Assembly (NCBI GenBank): GCA_917880885.1
Contig: OU862919.1
Coordinates: 47,033,058-47,097,057, forward strand
Source of the DNA: Limnephilus marmoratus
Lineage: Eukaryota; Arthropoda; Insecta; Trichoptera; Limnephilidae
Direction of reading: 5' to 3'
Length of the DNA stretch: 64,000 bases
The position numbers and the translations under genes are program-made. Each line of letters opens with the position of its first letter. Position 1 is the stretch's first letter. Of the stretch, positions 41,193 through 52,677 are shown piece after piece. The notes beneath the pieces were generated by a model. That model saw only the letters and a list, made by a program, of their open reading frames with translations. It did not search any database and was not told the DNA's origin.

Positions 41193-42310
41193 TAAATACA
41201 TCTATCTAGTTATGGAATAGGTACCCCAAATATGGAACATTACAAAAACAAAATCAACCTTAACTTCAACAAGATACTTTAGAAACTTTGGTCAAATATA
41301 AAAAGAATGTGTAGTGTTCTGTTATTTTATGGACACACTAACAGATTCTCCCAATCCTTCGGATGGAGATTACTTCGGAATAAAAATGGATTCTTCTTTG
41401 TATCTGGATTTATTAATACTTCGCGTATACAATTGGGACTGCGGTAGTCTACCTAACTAGAAGCTAGCTAGAATGGTTCTGGCGAGTGATAACTGAAACA
41501 CAGCCTCTGAGCCCTCCGATCCCCTGCCGGAGAACTTAAGCACTACGCGGCCTGCCATCTAGCGGAATCTACCGATAGCTGATATCACCGCCATCTGTCT
41601 CTACAAGGCGGAAGCTTTTACGATACACCACAGAACGTTAACTACTCGCAAAATCAGGGGTCGAACTCTGCACCAGCGCAATCATCATGTGCCCAGAGTC
41701 CGCACATTTGATCCAGGTTTCTCATCGAGTATCTTCAGAAAACTAAACCATCTCACCGCGGACACAACACTCGCTCGACTTGAAATCTGTAAACGCGTAT
41801 AGTGATTGAAAGAGATAGACGATCACTGTTTATTGCGTCTAGGAGTATTTGTTTACGAGAAATGCCGTTATTCCATATTTGGTTACATTCCTCTACCGTT
41901 TCATACAAAACAGCTATCGCAAGTAACAAAATCATATCATATTTCAAAATACACGAGGAAACGGTAACATAAATGATAAACTTACCTATTTTGCCAATTG
42001 ATTTGGCAAAGCAATTCGCCCATCGCTGACTTGAAGCAGACATCAAATTCATTTAAATCGTTTGAACATTTTCCACCGTCATCAGCTGGTCTGCATCGCT
42101 TCGAACTTTGTACTTAATAAACGGTAACATTATTTTGGCAGCAAAACCATTAAATTAACGCAGGATGTTTGTCATAACACTACGTAATTAACATTTAAAA
42201 AAACTTAACCTTCTTACATTGACGGGCAATATAAATCTATGGTCTTACGTCAAAATTTGATAAGTGCAAATTGGTAATTTTGTAACAAATAAGTCCCCTT
42301 ATTTAATTTA
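41193..42310. other. Unassigned; one minus-strand ORF with a splice-donor-like site
   Basis: The frame 42052-41753 (-) starts MNLMSASSQRWANCFAKS. The minus-strand sequence about 60 bp later reads GGTAAGTTTAT, a good 5' splice consensus, so the real reading could leave this frame there. The continuing frame MILLLAIAVLYETVEECNQI is unrecognised; it may belong to a DNA transposon but I cannot name it. Confidence 0.3.
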
Positions 42311-42364
42311 TATAATTAACTATAATTAACTATAACTAACTCTAATTAACTACAATTAACTCTT
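42311..42364 (+). repeat. Decanucleotide repeat TATAATTAAC
   Basis: Five tandem units of TATAATTAAC type with single-base changes (TATAACTAAC, TCTAATTAAC, TACAATTAAC). Confidence 0.85.
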
Positions 42365-42372
42365 CATCATTA

Positions 42373-43230
42373 TCATTACATAGTATAAAATGAAGTCGCT
42401 CAAAATGTATGTGCGCGTTAATCTTTTAAACTACGCAACGGATTTTCATACGGTTTTCACCAATAGATAGAGTGATTGAAGAGGAATGTTTATATGTATA
42501 ATACATGTAAATTATATTAGAGAAAATCATTACATAGTATAAAATGAAGTCGCTCAAAATGTATGTGCGCGTTAATCTTTTAAACTACGCAACGGATTTT
42601 CATACGGTTTTCACCAATAGATAAGAGTGATTGAAGAGGAATGTTTATATGTATAATACATGTAATCATTACATAGTATAAAATGAAGTCGCTCAAAATG
42701 TATGTGCGCGTTAATCTTTTAAACTACGCAACGGATTTTCATACGGTTTTCACCAATAGATAGAGTGATTGAAGAGGAATGTTTATATGTATAATACATG
42801 TAAATTATATTAGAGAAAAGCCGAGAAATTCAAAGAAAACATATTTTTGTGCGATTTAAAACGGCTGGCGGGCCGTACAGTCACTTTTGAAATACGTTCT
42901 ACGGAAGAAATTGGAAAATAGATGTCCTAGAGTAAGTAGGTATTTGATTTGAATTATTTTATTTGATGAAGTCGCTCAAAATGTATGTGCGCATAGATCT
43001 TTTGAACTACGCAACGGATATTCATGCATTTTCACCAATAGATAGAGTGATTCAAGAGGAAGGTTTATATGTATAAAAACATGCTTATTATAGTAAAGTC
43101 GAGTAATTCAAATATTCAATTCAGGCAGCGGGCAGCGGGCAGCTGGCAAGCGGGTGGTGTGGATTTTATAAAGGTCGGGTAATGGCGTTGTGTTTCGTTA
43201 ACCACAGCAACGTGTGGCCGGGTCTGCTAG
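42373..43230 (+). mobile_element. Helitron family H1 with triplicated 5' end
   Basis: Three consecutive 5' ends TCATTACATAGTATAAAATG start at 42373, 42527 and 42666, each followed by AAGTCGCTCAAAATGTATGT. A fourth partial head follows near 42966. A single 3' end GTGTGGCCGGGTCTGCTAG at 43230 is followed by T. Repeats of about 140-154 bp. The single-copy form is 61897-62164. Non-coding; relies on Rep/helicase in trans. Confidence 0.85.
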
Positions 43231-43318
43231 TAAATTATAAAACCTTTGTTTTTCTTATAAGAAATATTCAGAATTTTAACTCAAAAGAGCCTCTGTCCAA
43301 TTTTTTAAGTAAAACTTC

Positions 43319-43482
43319 TTTACGCACGCTTGACTTGGGGAGTAAGCTGGTGAATCCGTGACGAGAGCGCTACGAAAAGTGTGATCGGGCGAGGCGAACG
43401 GTCGGGCCTTTACGCACGCTTGACTTGGGGAGTAAGCTGAGAGAGCGTTATGAAAAGTGTGATCGGGCGAGGCGAACGAAAG
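43319..43482 (+). repeat. Tandem duplication, 73-89 bp units
   Basis: TTTACGCACGCTTGACTTGG, GGAGTAAGCTG and AAAAGTGTGATCGGGCGAGG occur twice. The first unit has an extra GTGAATCCGTGAC. Confidence 0.85.
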
Positions 43483-43551
43483 TTGAGATATAGATATAAG
43501 TTAGTGAAGTTTTACTTCAGTCGTGTGGTCTAAAGCACACTCGTTTTTTTT

Positions 43552-43932
43552 GTGAATACCTAACACTGTGAGTCTCAGCTGCTCCCGTCTAGAACTAGTG
43601 AGACTATGGCATTTGGGGTGCGTTGTAAGGCTGAAGGTAGTGGGGAGGGGAAGGAGATGGGGAAGAGGAAGGTGGGGTACTTCCCTGGCTATTAAAATCT
43701 GATCATTTCAAGCCACGTTTTAATTCTGAAAGGTGGTTTTACACCAGGGCGATACTGAGAGTATCTTCCACTCTGGAACGTGCCGCAAATATACCTTCTA
43801 TATATATATATAATTTTTTTAAAGAATTAATCGTGAAATAACACAAATTAATCAAAAAAAAATTTGCCCATGCCGCCGGGATTCGATCGCAATTCGAGTC
43901 AAAAGCATTACCGCTGGACCACGCCGGCCGTC
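43552..43932 (-). mobile_element. SINE S1, copy 3
   Basis: Head on the minus strand GGCCGGCGTGGTCCAGCGG with a decayed B-box; body with GATACTCTCAGTATCGCCCT. The distal end at about 43552 reads ATACCTAACACTGTGAGTC. Confidence 0.75.
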
Positions 43933-44859
43933 ACAAATTTACGTCAAAATTTGATTGTGTTTATTTTCGCATTACATCGGATTTCAGATAAATTAACTGT
44001 TTTTGAACGTCTTTCAAAATAAGATTTTAAAGTCGTAAACCGATGGTTTTTATATTATGTGTAAACTCGTAATTAGCATTTTGTATTCAATTAAAAACAT
44101 ATTTGATTAGACAAATTACTATAAAAGCTATGGTCGACTCACTTTTTTTATATTTCATTTAAATTTAAAAATTTGCAAAACTTGACAAATATTTTTCAAT
44201 TACTAAATGATATTTCATAGAATTATTTAAAAATTTTCTGGGGCATCTATGATAAACTTTTGTACGCAAACTGAAAGCATTGTGTTCTCTCTTTCTAACA
44301 CTGTATAAATCATATCAATCACCGTAATAAAAAATGATATTGCACGAATTTTAAAAGTCCGTTATCAGGCTGAGAGACGATCTCCCAAAATTACTCTAGG
44401 AGTACCACTCTCCTGTGAAACGAACGACAATATAGTGATAACCATATTTTGATTGCCAACATCAAATAGAAGAAGAAAATTTTTTTGATCTAACACCACA
44501 CAGAATATACTTTGATAAACACAAATCACAACAAAATAGATCGACATCGTTGATTACACAGAAATAACGATTGTTTTCGAACAGCACGTTACGAACTAGT
44601 ATCTACGAATATTATTGACGAATATTAAAGCAAAGTTAGCAAAAAATTACATATGAATGTAAATAAATTGAGAGCTACTAGACGTAGGGTCCGCTCGCGT
44701 GAACTGTCAGTCCAACTGACTGCCGCCCACAAAACTTTGGCGTAATGCAGTTTCTCAAACTTATTTGGCTCGCCACCCTATTTTCAAAGACGTCTTTGAA
44801 ATCACTTTGTTGAACTTCTGACTAGGTACATAATTATAACATTGACTTGAAAATCGATT
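43933..44859. other. No gene recognised
   Basis: AT-rich. The minus-strand frame 44365-44547 shows no domain. Confidence 0.4.
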
Positions 44860-45352
44860 TATCGTATCGTATGTTTCAGTTATTAGTGTACAAAACACTT
44901 ATCAGACCAGTACTCACATACGCAGCAGAGACTTGGTACTAACTAGGAGGAATGAGAGAGCACTGGACGTTTTTGAAAGGAAAATTTTGAGGTGCATCTT
45001 CGGACCGGTTCTAGAAAATGGATTTTGGCGTTATAACAATGAGCTCTATACTTTGTTTAAGGAGCTAAACGTCGCAAAATTAAATAAAACTGGGAAGACT
45101 TCGGTGGCTGGGTAACGTGGAGAGAATGACCGAGCATCAAGCACCAAAGTCCCTGCTGAACTCAAGACCAATAGGGCGAAGGAGCCTGGGAAGACCAAAA
45201 TTAAGATGGAGCAACAACGTCCTCAAAGACATATCTATCTTGGAGCTTCTAAACTGGAGAGAGCTGGCACAAAACCGAGATGAGTGGAGGAAGACTCTAG
45301 AGGAGGCCAAGACCCACCAGGGGTTGTAAAGCCAATAGTGATGATGATGTTT
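44860..45352 (+). pseudogene. LINE C-terminal remnant (RTE/I-like) with GAT tail
   Basis: LLVYKTLIRPVLTYAAETW, then LTRRNERALDVFERKILRCI, FGPVLENGFWRYNNELYTLF, KELNVAKLNK and, after a frameshift, GNVERMTEHQAPKSLLNSRP, GRPKLRWSNNVLKDI and NRDEWRKTLEEAKTHQGL with stop near 45329. The YKTLIRPVLTY-ETW, FERKILR-IFGP and GRPK-RW blocks are classic for the terminal region of this LINE group. The tail GTGATGATGATG is RTE-like. Truncated and frameshifted. Confidence 0.8.
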
Positions 45353-45454
45353 CAGAAGCAGAAAGAGACGTACAAATTTCCTGAGGCTAAAACTTACCTT
45401 TTCCAAGAGCTCTTGCTCAGCTTTATCAATAATTTGACGCTGTTTTTATGTGTG

Positions 45455-45745
45455 TGTGGGGTTTGTCGGGATCTAGACGGCGGATGCGTTTCGAGAGACT
45501 CTCCAGCCGGGCTCTCTTGATGAATCTCGTTGCACCGCAGTGGGAGGAATGGATTCATTCGTTGTCACTCCTGAACCTCCAGATTCCTACCCACCCCCAG
45601 ATTCGTTCCCACCCCCAAACTCCTACCCACCCCAGCTTCCTACCCTCCCCTCATACCCTTTTCCATCCCAGAACTTCCTCATCTTTCTTTCCCTAAAAAG
45701 AGCCTCCACACGGCATCGCCAAAGATAATATAATCCCCTAGGGAT
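45455..45745 (+). mobile_element. Family Z repeat, partial, plus strand
   Basis: GTCACTCCTGAACCTCCAG, CCAGATTCCTACCCACC, TTTTCCATCCCAGAACTTCC and CCTCCACACGGCATCGCC. A CCCACCCCCA motif is repeated. Lies head to head with the next copy. Confidence 0.65.
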
Positions 45746-45789
45746 TTTTTTCCCTGAAGTATGTTAGTCATTACGACTATAGCATACAC

Positions 45790-46140
45790 TTACGTCTACG
45801 TCATCTTTGGGGATGCTGTGTGGAAGGTCTTTTGAGGAAAGGAAGGAGCTGAAGTTCTGGGAAGGAAAACGGTGTGAGATGTGAGTAGGAATCTGGGGGT
45901 CAGTCTCTCTGGGAGTGACGGACTTATAAATCCGTCCCTTCCAGTGTAACGCAAGCGATGGGCTGAGAGAGTCCGACTGGAGAGTTCAAGAGTGAAGCCT
46001 TGCAAAGCATCCGCCGCCAAGACCTAGATAAACCGCACCCCATGAATCCGGGCACCCCTGCTAAGTCACCAAACATCGCGAACCACTCGGGGTGACCTAT
46101 GACAAAGGTATTGGTTATCAAATAAAAGGTTCGCTTGAAT
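45790..46140 (-). mobile_element. Family Z repeat, minus strand
   Basis: GTCATCTTTGGGGATGCTGT, TTCTGGGAAGGAAAACGG, CATCCGCCGCCAAGACC and ATCAAATAAAAGGTTC as in 21420-21800. Confidence 0.7.
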
Positions 46141-46627
46141 TCTGAACTACCAATGTGATTGCCTCCTCAACTGCCCTTCACTGCCCATTGTTATCTTCAA
46201 AAGTCAATACCGCCCCTCAGATCTCCCCAAAGTCCCCAGGGGGGCGATATCACCCATTTTGAGAATCACTAGCGTAACGTAACACACTTGTTTATAATAG
46301 TATGCAAGCTTCACATATTCACATCTGAGACAGATTTATCTTTCTTCCATCGATAGGCGAACAGCTACATATTACGTCCCTTCCTTGTGGCTACTGACTA
46401 CACCCCCGCAAACAGAATACATACGACATGTTATGGTACTGTCACACATGCTCATAAATGAGCATGCTTTTTTTAGCATACTGATGAATAACCATGCTCG
46501 AAGCCAAACATGAAGCATACACGCTCTTTATAAGCATGCTCTCGGCCAAAATGGAAGCGGGGAAAATGCGGGGATTCTGCGCATTTGTAAAATCATATTT
46601 ACAATAATTGTGAGAAAGTACTATTAG
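46141..46627. other. Unassigned; GCATGC-rich stretch
   Basis: 46448-46545 contains several palindromic GAGCATGCT/AGCATGCTC copies, echoed by GCATGCTTAGAGC at 47197-47300 beyond the Helitron and MITE insertions. No gene. Confidence 0.4.
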
Positions 46628-46898
46628 AAAGTAGCTGTTTGAAAAATGAATGTACAGGGACTGAATGTGTGGAATGCGGAAGGGGGGAGGGGAACTCGGG
46701 AAGGGGGTTCGCGGGACGGTGGAGGGGGGAGTGGAGTGGGGAGACGGAAAGTGGTGGAGGCGGAGTGGGAATGCGAGAGGGGAAGGGGACGCGGGAGAGG
46801 AAGGGGAAGCGGAAAGGGAACGGGACGAATGGGAAAGGACAAGGGAGTAACAATTTCTTTATAAAATGGCATGGCAACGCATGCCGGAAACCAGCTAG
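46628..46898 (+). mobile_element. Helitron H3, 3' part
   Basis: AGTAGCTGTTTGAAAAATG, the G-rich block 46675-46845, then GGCATGGCAACGCATGCCGG and CAGCTAG followed by T. The 5' end is missing. Confidence 0.7.
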
Positions 46899-47059
46899 TT
46901 TTTGATATTTATGCAAAGAATGCGCACGCACAACTGCCGCGAACTGGAATCACATCAAAATGAACAGGTTTCCCGTTACGCCCCCTCCGTTGTGGTAAAT
47001 ATGACCGTGACGATATTCAATGTTGACGACGAAAAACTATAATTTTTGCATGTATAATT

Positions 47060-47176
47060 GCAAAATATGTGACGTCACGTTAGGTGGGAGGGGGTCTCAC
47101 AAATGTGACGATGTGTGACATGGGGGGGTAAAAAAATCGTGAAATTCGTGTGACGTAATTTATGAATGGCCCCTAA
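47060..47176. mobile_element. MITE family P-like copy with G runs
   Basis: GTGACGTCACGTTAGG, GGGAGGGGGTCTCAC and TGGGGGGGTAAAAAAATCG end in GTGTGACGTAATTTATGAAT and GGCCCCT, the typical outer end of this group. The left boundary is unclear. Confidence 0.45.
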
Positions 47177-47810
47177 GCAAGCCTGTTCACGCATGCTTAG
47201 AGCAATTCCCCTTCCACACGCAAATCCAGTAGCATGCTTAATACTAGCAACGTCACTGACACACACGCCACTAAGTAGTATTTGCTCATTAGTAGAATGC
47301 TCTCGTGCTACTAATGAGAATGTTTGTGCGTACCTTTATGTCCCAAGGTCTCCGTTTTGACCCCGCGGTAAAATACGCATTTCAACCGCTTTGTGGGCCA
47401 AGATCGGCGGATGTAACTGCATCTGACGCGCCTAAGATCGTTTATGTGGTGCGGCGGTTTGACAAGCTAATAGGTCGATGTATCCGAGGACTGTGTGCTC
47501 AATTTCTGACTAAGTGCGAGAGAAAAATTATTACTAACTAATGGTTACTGTAAGGGCGTGTAAATAGCCCCGGACACGAGGGAACTCTTCCCTATGTGAC
47601 ACAAAACAGATTATAAAGCAATTCCAAAATCCTCAGTGAAAAGAAACAAAAAACTCACTCTTAGAATGCATCTCATTATACTCCCCCCCCCCCCCCCATA
47701 GTGATATTTCGTGATTTTTCCGAACCCCCCCCCCCCCCTTTCGAGCCTCACGTGATTAATGGACGACCCCTAATTTGTTTGCCTTTGGGACAACTCTGTG
47801 TAGGGCTCGT
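47177..47810. other. Unassigned, with paired C runs
   Basis: 47683-47772 has two long C runs and ends CTCACGTGATTAATGG with GACGACCCC, another family P-like end. Frames at 47166-47541 have no known domain. Confidence 0.4.
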
Positions 47811-48500
47811 GGAAATCGTTGCGTCTCCCTTACATCATGGTCAGAAACATAATCCAAACGGTGTTAGAAAGAGAAAACACTACTCTTTATATTCAAATCT
47901 GAAAGTTAACTACAAAATAATTAAAATGTACACCTTATTGAAACCAAAGTTTCCGACCGCAATTTGAGAAAAATTATGAAACTTTGCGAATTTTTTATTA
48001 ATTATTTTTACATTGAAGAACAAACAACGTGACGATAGCGTTCATAATGTATTTTTCTGATCAAATGTTGATGTTTTATTTGTTAGAAAAAAATAGGGTG
48101 AGCCATTTTTAAAACTTTTTTAAAGCTTTCTAAATTTTTATATTTAAAAAATATATATGTATGTGTATTTCTAATATTAAAATTTTAGTCGGTATTTTGG
48201 ATGTGTTCAGAAAGGTGACCGGACAACTCAGAATGAAACCAACTCAGAAGCACCTCAGAAAGGTCATTAAGAGTGATGATAAAAAAATATATTAAAAAAT
48301 TGGTTAAATACGTTAAGTTAGGTTAGAGTTACCGGCTATTTTAAAAATATTTTTTCATAGCTTTTAATGACCTTTCTGAGGTGTTTCTGAGTTGGTTTTA
48401 TTCTGAGTTGGCATGGAAACGTTCAGAAATATTCCATTTATTTGGATTTTATTGTAGAGCGGAAATATATTGACCTTCTGACAGAATATGCCCGAGCCTG
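47811..48500 (-). mobile_element. Family Y repeat, minus strand, interrupted
   Basis: The complement of Y: AAAGTTTCCGACCGCAATTT, AAATAGGGTGAGCCATTTTT and ATTCCATTTATTTGGATTTT. It is split by MITE M at 48214-48420. The uninterrupted site is 54000-54012 on the opposite strand. Confidence 0.7.
48214..48420. mobile_element. MITE family M, copy 3
   Basis: GGTGACCGGACAACTCAG...CTGAGTTGGCATGGAAAC with perfect 9-bp duplications GTTCAGAAA (48205-48213 and 48421-48429). Target occupancy is confirmed by the empty site in family Y at 53965-54553. Confidence 0.9.
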
Positions 48501-48944
48501 AGGTAAAGAGCATCGAGTAGATTATTAATTAATAGCAAATGCAGATTATTTATAGGTTTAAGCAATTAGAGTGCCTACTAAAGTGCACTTGATGCAACAT
48601 GCATATAAAATGCGCTGAATAAATTGAATGAAAAGTTATCTTTACGTTTTATGATAACATCAACGTTGTCAAATGTCATTTTTTTTAAAGAAGTAGCATG
48701 CAAAATAGCTCACGAAACTTGTATGCGGTACATACTTCTTGAGTCACTTCTGCCTATCAGAACGCACCAATAAACAGATTCTGCATTGACCTTTTTGCCA
48801 ACATTTTCAATGTCATTTACAGAGTTCAGCAACTATCTTTTGACACATGTCACAACATTACATACATTGCATCAAAAACCATATTTACAGAATTACAGTT
48901 CATAATTACGTTAATTTAAGAATTTGTTAAGTTACAGCAGGTAA
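48501..48944. other. No gene recognised
   Basis: AT-rich spacer. No feature supported. Confidence 0.35.
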
Positions 48945-49530
48945 ACATTTATTTCATTGGTTGTGATCTAAGTTTTTATTACATTTCTATATATGCTGTA
49001 AGATGACATGTTTTTACTTTTAATTTCTATAGTCTTGTAAAGTGTATTAAAAAATTTTGGTGTAATGAAAAAAGCAGTTTTGCACAGAGGAACATCAAGT
49101 ACAATTTTAACTCTTTTGCTAAAGCGAATTTCGTTATATGTAAAAATAACATTTCCAGAAAATATATATTTTAGGCATTGCACACAATATTTTTTTGTTA
49201 TATCTAAGAGATCAAGATCTTGGAATAATTGCGGGAGGGGTAGGTAATATCTTTACGCAATATATTTTTAGTATTAACTTTTTAGTTGTTTCTAGTGGCT
49301 TGGCTAAATGAGGGTATTATAATTTCCCCATCCCCCTTTCAAGTATACCATAAGATACTGGTGATTGCACCAACGCATGATAGACAAATGTGCTACTTTA
49401 TATCGATTTTTACATTTCATTTTTTTTACCTTTTATTATTCCAGCCGTATCTATAATCCAGCTTTTATTTGTCGTTTTTTTTATATCAACTATGTTATTT
49501 AAAAGTTTAAAAATGTAAGTTAAATACCAA
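48945..49530 (-). pseudogene. LINE C-terminal remnant, minus strand
   Basis: HALVQSPVSYGILE at 49380-49335, later KRVKIVLDVPLCKTAFFITP and KFFNTLYKTIEIKS. The same architecture as 35150-35990 but with more stops. Confidence 0.55.
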
Positions 49531-49912
49531 ATTTATTTACAATTTTTTTACGTGATTTATCCATTTGATTTGGATGTCTGTTATAATTACTAAGTATTTA
49601 ATTGTATTCCCCGAATTAATTTCGACAATTGCTAAAATTGCTGCTATAATTAGAGCACAGCCAAATTATTCATTATAATTCGTCCAGAGCCGGACCAAGA
49701 ATCTTTTCAGCCCCGAGCAGAACTTTATCATTGAATATAGAATTTAGTCATTGTTTTGAGTGGTCAAGATGCGCCCAGTTTTTTTTTGTTATAGGACAAA
49801 AATTTATAACGAATACCTTATTATATAATATTTTTCGCTGATAGATGGCAAACAGAATAAAGAAGAACGCAAGAAATGCGAGGTGGGCGTGTTTCGTGAT
49901 CTAAAAGTCTTA
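49531..49912. other. No gene recognised
   Basis: AT-rich spacer. No feature supported. Confidence 0.35.
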
Positions 49913-50084
49913 GGGGGCATACATTAATAGCGTGAGCAGTTTTTCTTCCAATCTAGACCCCCCCCCCCCCCTTGGTGAGATAAATTTGGGCCACTTCGTA
50001 TATTCTTTTCAAGTAGACGTGAGATTTTGTTGGACCCCCCCCCCCCCCCCTTTTGAGCTAACGTAATTAATGTAGGGCATTAAT
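49913..50084. mobile_element. G/C-tract MITE, family P, copy 2
   Basis: GGGGGCATACATTAATAGCG start and CTAACGTAATTAATGTAGGG end, with C runs at 49959-49971 and 50035-50050. Closely matches 22652-22820. Confidence 0.75.
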
Positions 50085-50221
50085 TTTAAAACTAGCTCAG
50101 TAAACAAACATAAAAATGGTAAAAATCGGAGCTGAATTCGTAGACTAACGAAACTTAGAAGGATACCAAAGAAAGTTAACCACAAAACAATGGTTATTAA
50201 ATAGTTAATTTTCAACAGTAA

Positions 50222-50665
50222 TTTGGGGGCGGGTATGAGTACCGCCGCCCCGGGAACCATTTATTGGATAACCACCACCCCTGCCGTAGATCACCCCAAG
50301 TGGTTCGCTACGTTTGGTGACTTAGCAGGGGTGCCCGGGTTAATGGGGTGCGGTTTGACTAAGTCTTGGTGGTGGATGCATCTGCCCAGTGGCGGCCCAG
50401 ATCGGGAGAGAGATCTTTTGACCTCTCTTTTGAGGGAGATCTTTTGACCTCTTCAGCCAGACTCCCTTGGAAGATCGCAGTCACTCCTAGACAAACTGAC
50501 CCCCAGATTCCTACCCACTTCTCATACCTTTTTCCTTCCCAGAACGTCATCTCTTTTCTTTCCCTAAAAAGTCCTCCACACAGCCTAAAAGATGACGTAG
50601 GACACAAGAAAAATTGTTTTCCCCGGAGCCTCCTGTGTGAGGAACTAATGTGAAAAAAAATCATC
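50222..50665 (+). mobile_element. Family Z repeat, plus strand
   Basis: GGGGGCGGGTATGAGTACCG, ATCACCCCAAGTGGTTCGC and GGTGCCCGGGTTAATGGGG at the 5' part. TTTTTCCTTCCCAGAACGTC and CTCCTGTGTGAGGAACTAAT with a short A run at the 3' end. Confidence 0.75.
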
Positions 50666-51085
50666 AACTCTAGCAATAAACCACAAAGTAGCACAACTTG
50701 GAAAAACGCGAAAGGAAAAGCTAAAGAGGCAGAAAATACTAATATTCCAGATCGAGCAAGCACAAGAAGACAGCTTGTGTTGCCTGACATTTCATATTAT
50801 TATTAAAGTTGATCCAAAGAATCCGCATCACCAACAGGTGGTGGTGGCGTCGTTCTGAGATGCTGTGGACTGGTTCAATATCCAATCTGCTTTATTACGT
50901 AGAATTTGGACCCTCTACGTAAAACTACCCCAAAATATATTCAGAATCTTAACGACTTAAGTAAAGAAGCCGTGTATACAAATTGCAACTCGCGCCCCGT
51001 GTTTTTTACGGACCTACTGTCGAATTTGCCCTATCAAATAAAAGAAGAAGAAAAATAATGTGGGAATCTTAACGACGTAAGTGAA
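50666..51085. other. Unassigned
   Basis: GAATCTTAACGAC(T/G)TAAGT(A/G)AAGAA occurs twice (50943 and 51064). A frame ending FFTDLLSNLPYQIKEEEK could be the end of a LINE ORF2, but I cannot confirm it. Confidence 0.3.
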
Positions 51086-51308
51086 GAAAGCAAGGGGGGG
51101 AGAGGAGGGGGAGGGGGAGGGGGGTGGGGGGGGGGGGGGAAGGGGGGAGGGGGGGGGGGGGAACGCGAGAGGGGAAAGGATACGCAGGGAGAAACAATTT
51201 AGATCAAGGTATGGTATACGCAGGGAGAAACAATTTAGATCAATTCAGCTAATAAGTTGACAACAGTTTTTGATTCTAAGGCGGTACGAAGTTCGCCGGA
51301 TCAGCTAG
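51086..51308 (+). mobile_element. Chimeric Helitron: H3 body joined to H2 3' end
   Basis: 51086-51240 is the very G-rich H3 middle and ends ACGCAGGGAGAAACAATTTA, present twice. From TTCAGCTAATAAGTTGACAA it matches family H2 (62858-62920) and ends CAGCTAG followed by T. Confidence 0.65.
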
Positions 51309-51314
51309 TAAGCT

Positions 51315-52360
51315 TATAATTTTTGAAATATGAAAATTTTGAATGCAAACAAACATAAAAAAGTTTTAAAAATGGCTCACTTTACGTTTTCTCCAACTAA
51401 AATTACTGATAACAAAAAATAAATAAAACGAACACATATTTTACCAGGCAAATATCGTCAGCTCACTTTTTGTCGTTTCATGTAAAAAACGATACATATA
51501 TAAAAATGAATCCCTGTTTCCCTTGGTCACGTCATAACTTCAGAACGATTTTACCTATTTCATTAATCTTTTTTTAAAGTTTTCTAATACTTTGTAGAAG
51601 GTTCTTACGGAAATTGGATAGTTTCAGAAAACTTTTCCTAAAAGATGATAAAAAGCGACCATTTTAACTTCGCACGATTGACAGTTCGCGCGTTTGATGA
51701 ATATGAATTCAGCAGGCAGCTGTTTTTTTTTTTACCAAAAGAATTGTCTATGGATTTTTAAAATTATAGATATTTTAAATAGGTACCAATATTAGGTGCA
51801 AATTAGATTGATTGTTCTTATAATATACAAAAATTAATATTTGTGATATATGAAATATAAAAATTCGAATAAAAAAATTGTAATAGGTGGCACGCAAGCT
51901 GTTTGAAAACTGAATGTACTGGGACTGAATATAGAACGCGGGAGGGGGGTTGGCGGGACAGAGGAGCGGGAGAGGGTAGAGGGTAGGCGGGGAAGGTGGA
52001 AGGGGAAAGCGTTAGGGGAAGGGTTGTGGGAGGGGAACGGGGACGCATGGGAAAGGACATGCAGGGAGAAAAAATCTTTGAATATGGCATTGCAACGCAT
52101 GCCGGGAACCAGCTAGTAATCAATAAGTTCCTTTTTTTCAAATTGCGGCGGGGAACTTTGGATTCATAAAGGTGTACATTTTAATCACTTTGTGGTTAAT
52201 TTTTAGATTTGAATATAAAACGAGGTGTTTTCTCTTTCTAATACCATATTTCTAATTATCTAGATCTAGTTCATATTTCAAACCATTATATTAAGGGAGA
52301 CGACTTATTTCTATGAGACCTATTTCCGAAAACTGAACAAATTACCGGAGGGGTTAAATA
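51315..52360 (+). mobile_element. Family Y repeat, copy split by a Helitron
   Basis: 51315-51492 (AAAATGGCTCACTTTACGTT, CAGCTCACTTTTTGTCG) and 52117-52360 (TTCAAATTGCGGCGGGGAAC, TATGAGACCTATTTCCG, ACCGGAGGGGTTAA) form one copy around the H3 element. Confidence 0.7.
51493..52116 (+). mobile_element. Helitron H3 inside family Y
   Basis: Starts at about TACATATATAAAAATGAATC, with the G-rich block 51940-52050. It ends GGCATTGCAACGCATGCCGG, GAACCAGCTAG, then T. Its first two bases have drifted from TC. Confidence 0.7.
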
Positions 52361-52361
52361 A

Positions 52362-52677
52362 CAAGAAAATAATATCCAATTTGCTCCTGCAATGCTAATT
52401 ATACAATGTACGTCAGTGAAATTCCGGATCATTACCTTCAAATGGGTATTTTATTACTTTCCGGTTATAAATAACGATAATTTATTGGACCAATTAATGA
52501 AAGTCAATTAAAAATGCGCCACCAAGGCCGATCTTTTTCATCAAATTAATTATACCTTTAATTAAAATGTTACATAGTTTTTTGTGGGTCAATTAAAAAC
52601 ACATAAAAATGCCACATTGAGAAGGTTCCATCAGCATTAAAATCAACAGAAAGACTTTTAGAGCTAATTTATCTGGG
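52362..52677. other. No gene recognised
   Basis: AT-rich spacer. No feature supported. Confidence 0.35.

Noticed and set aside
41753..42052. Host exon
   Set aside because: One possible splice donor but no second exon, no known domain and no conservation evidence; kept only as unassigned.
50810..51060. LINE ORF2 end (LSNLPYQIKEEE)
   Set aside because: Too short, no second diagnostic block and no clear tail.
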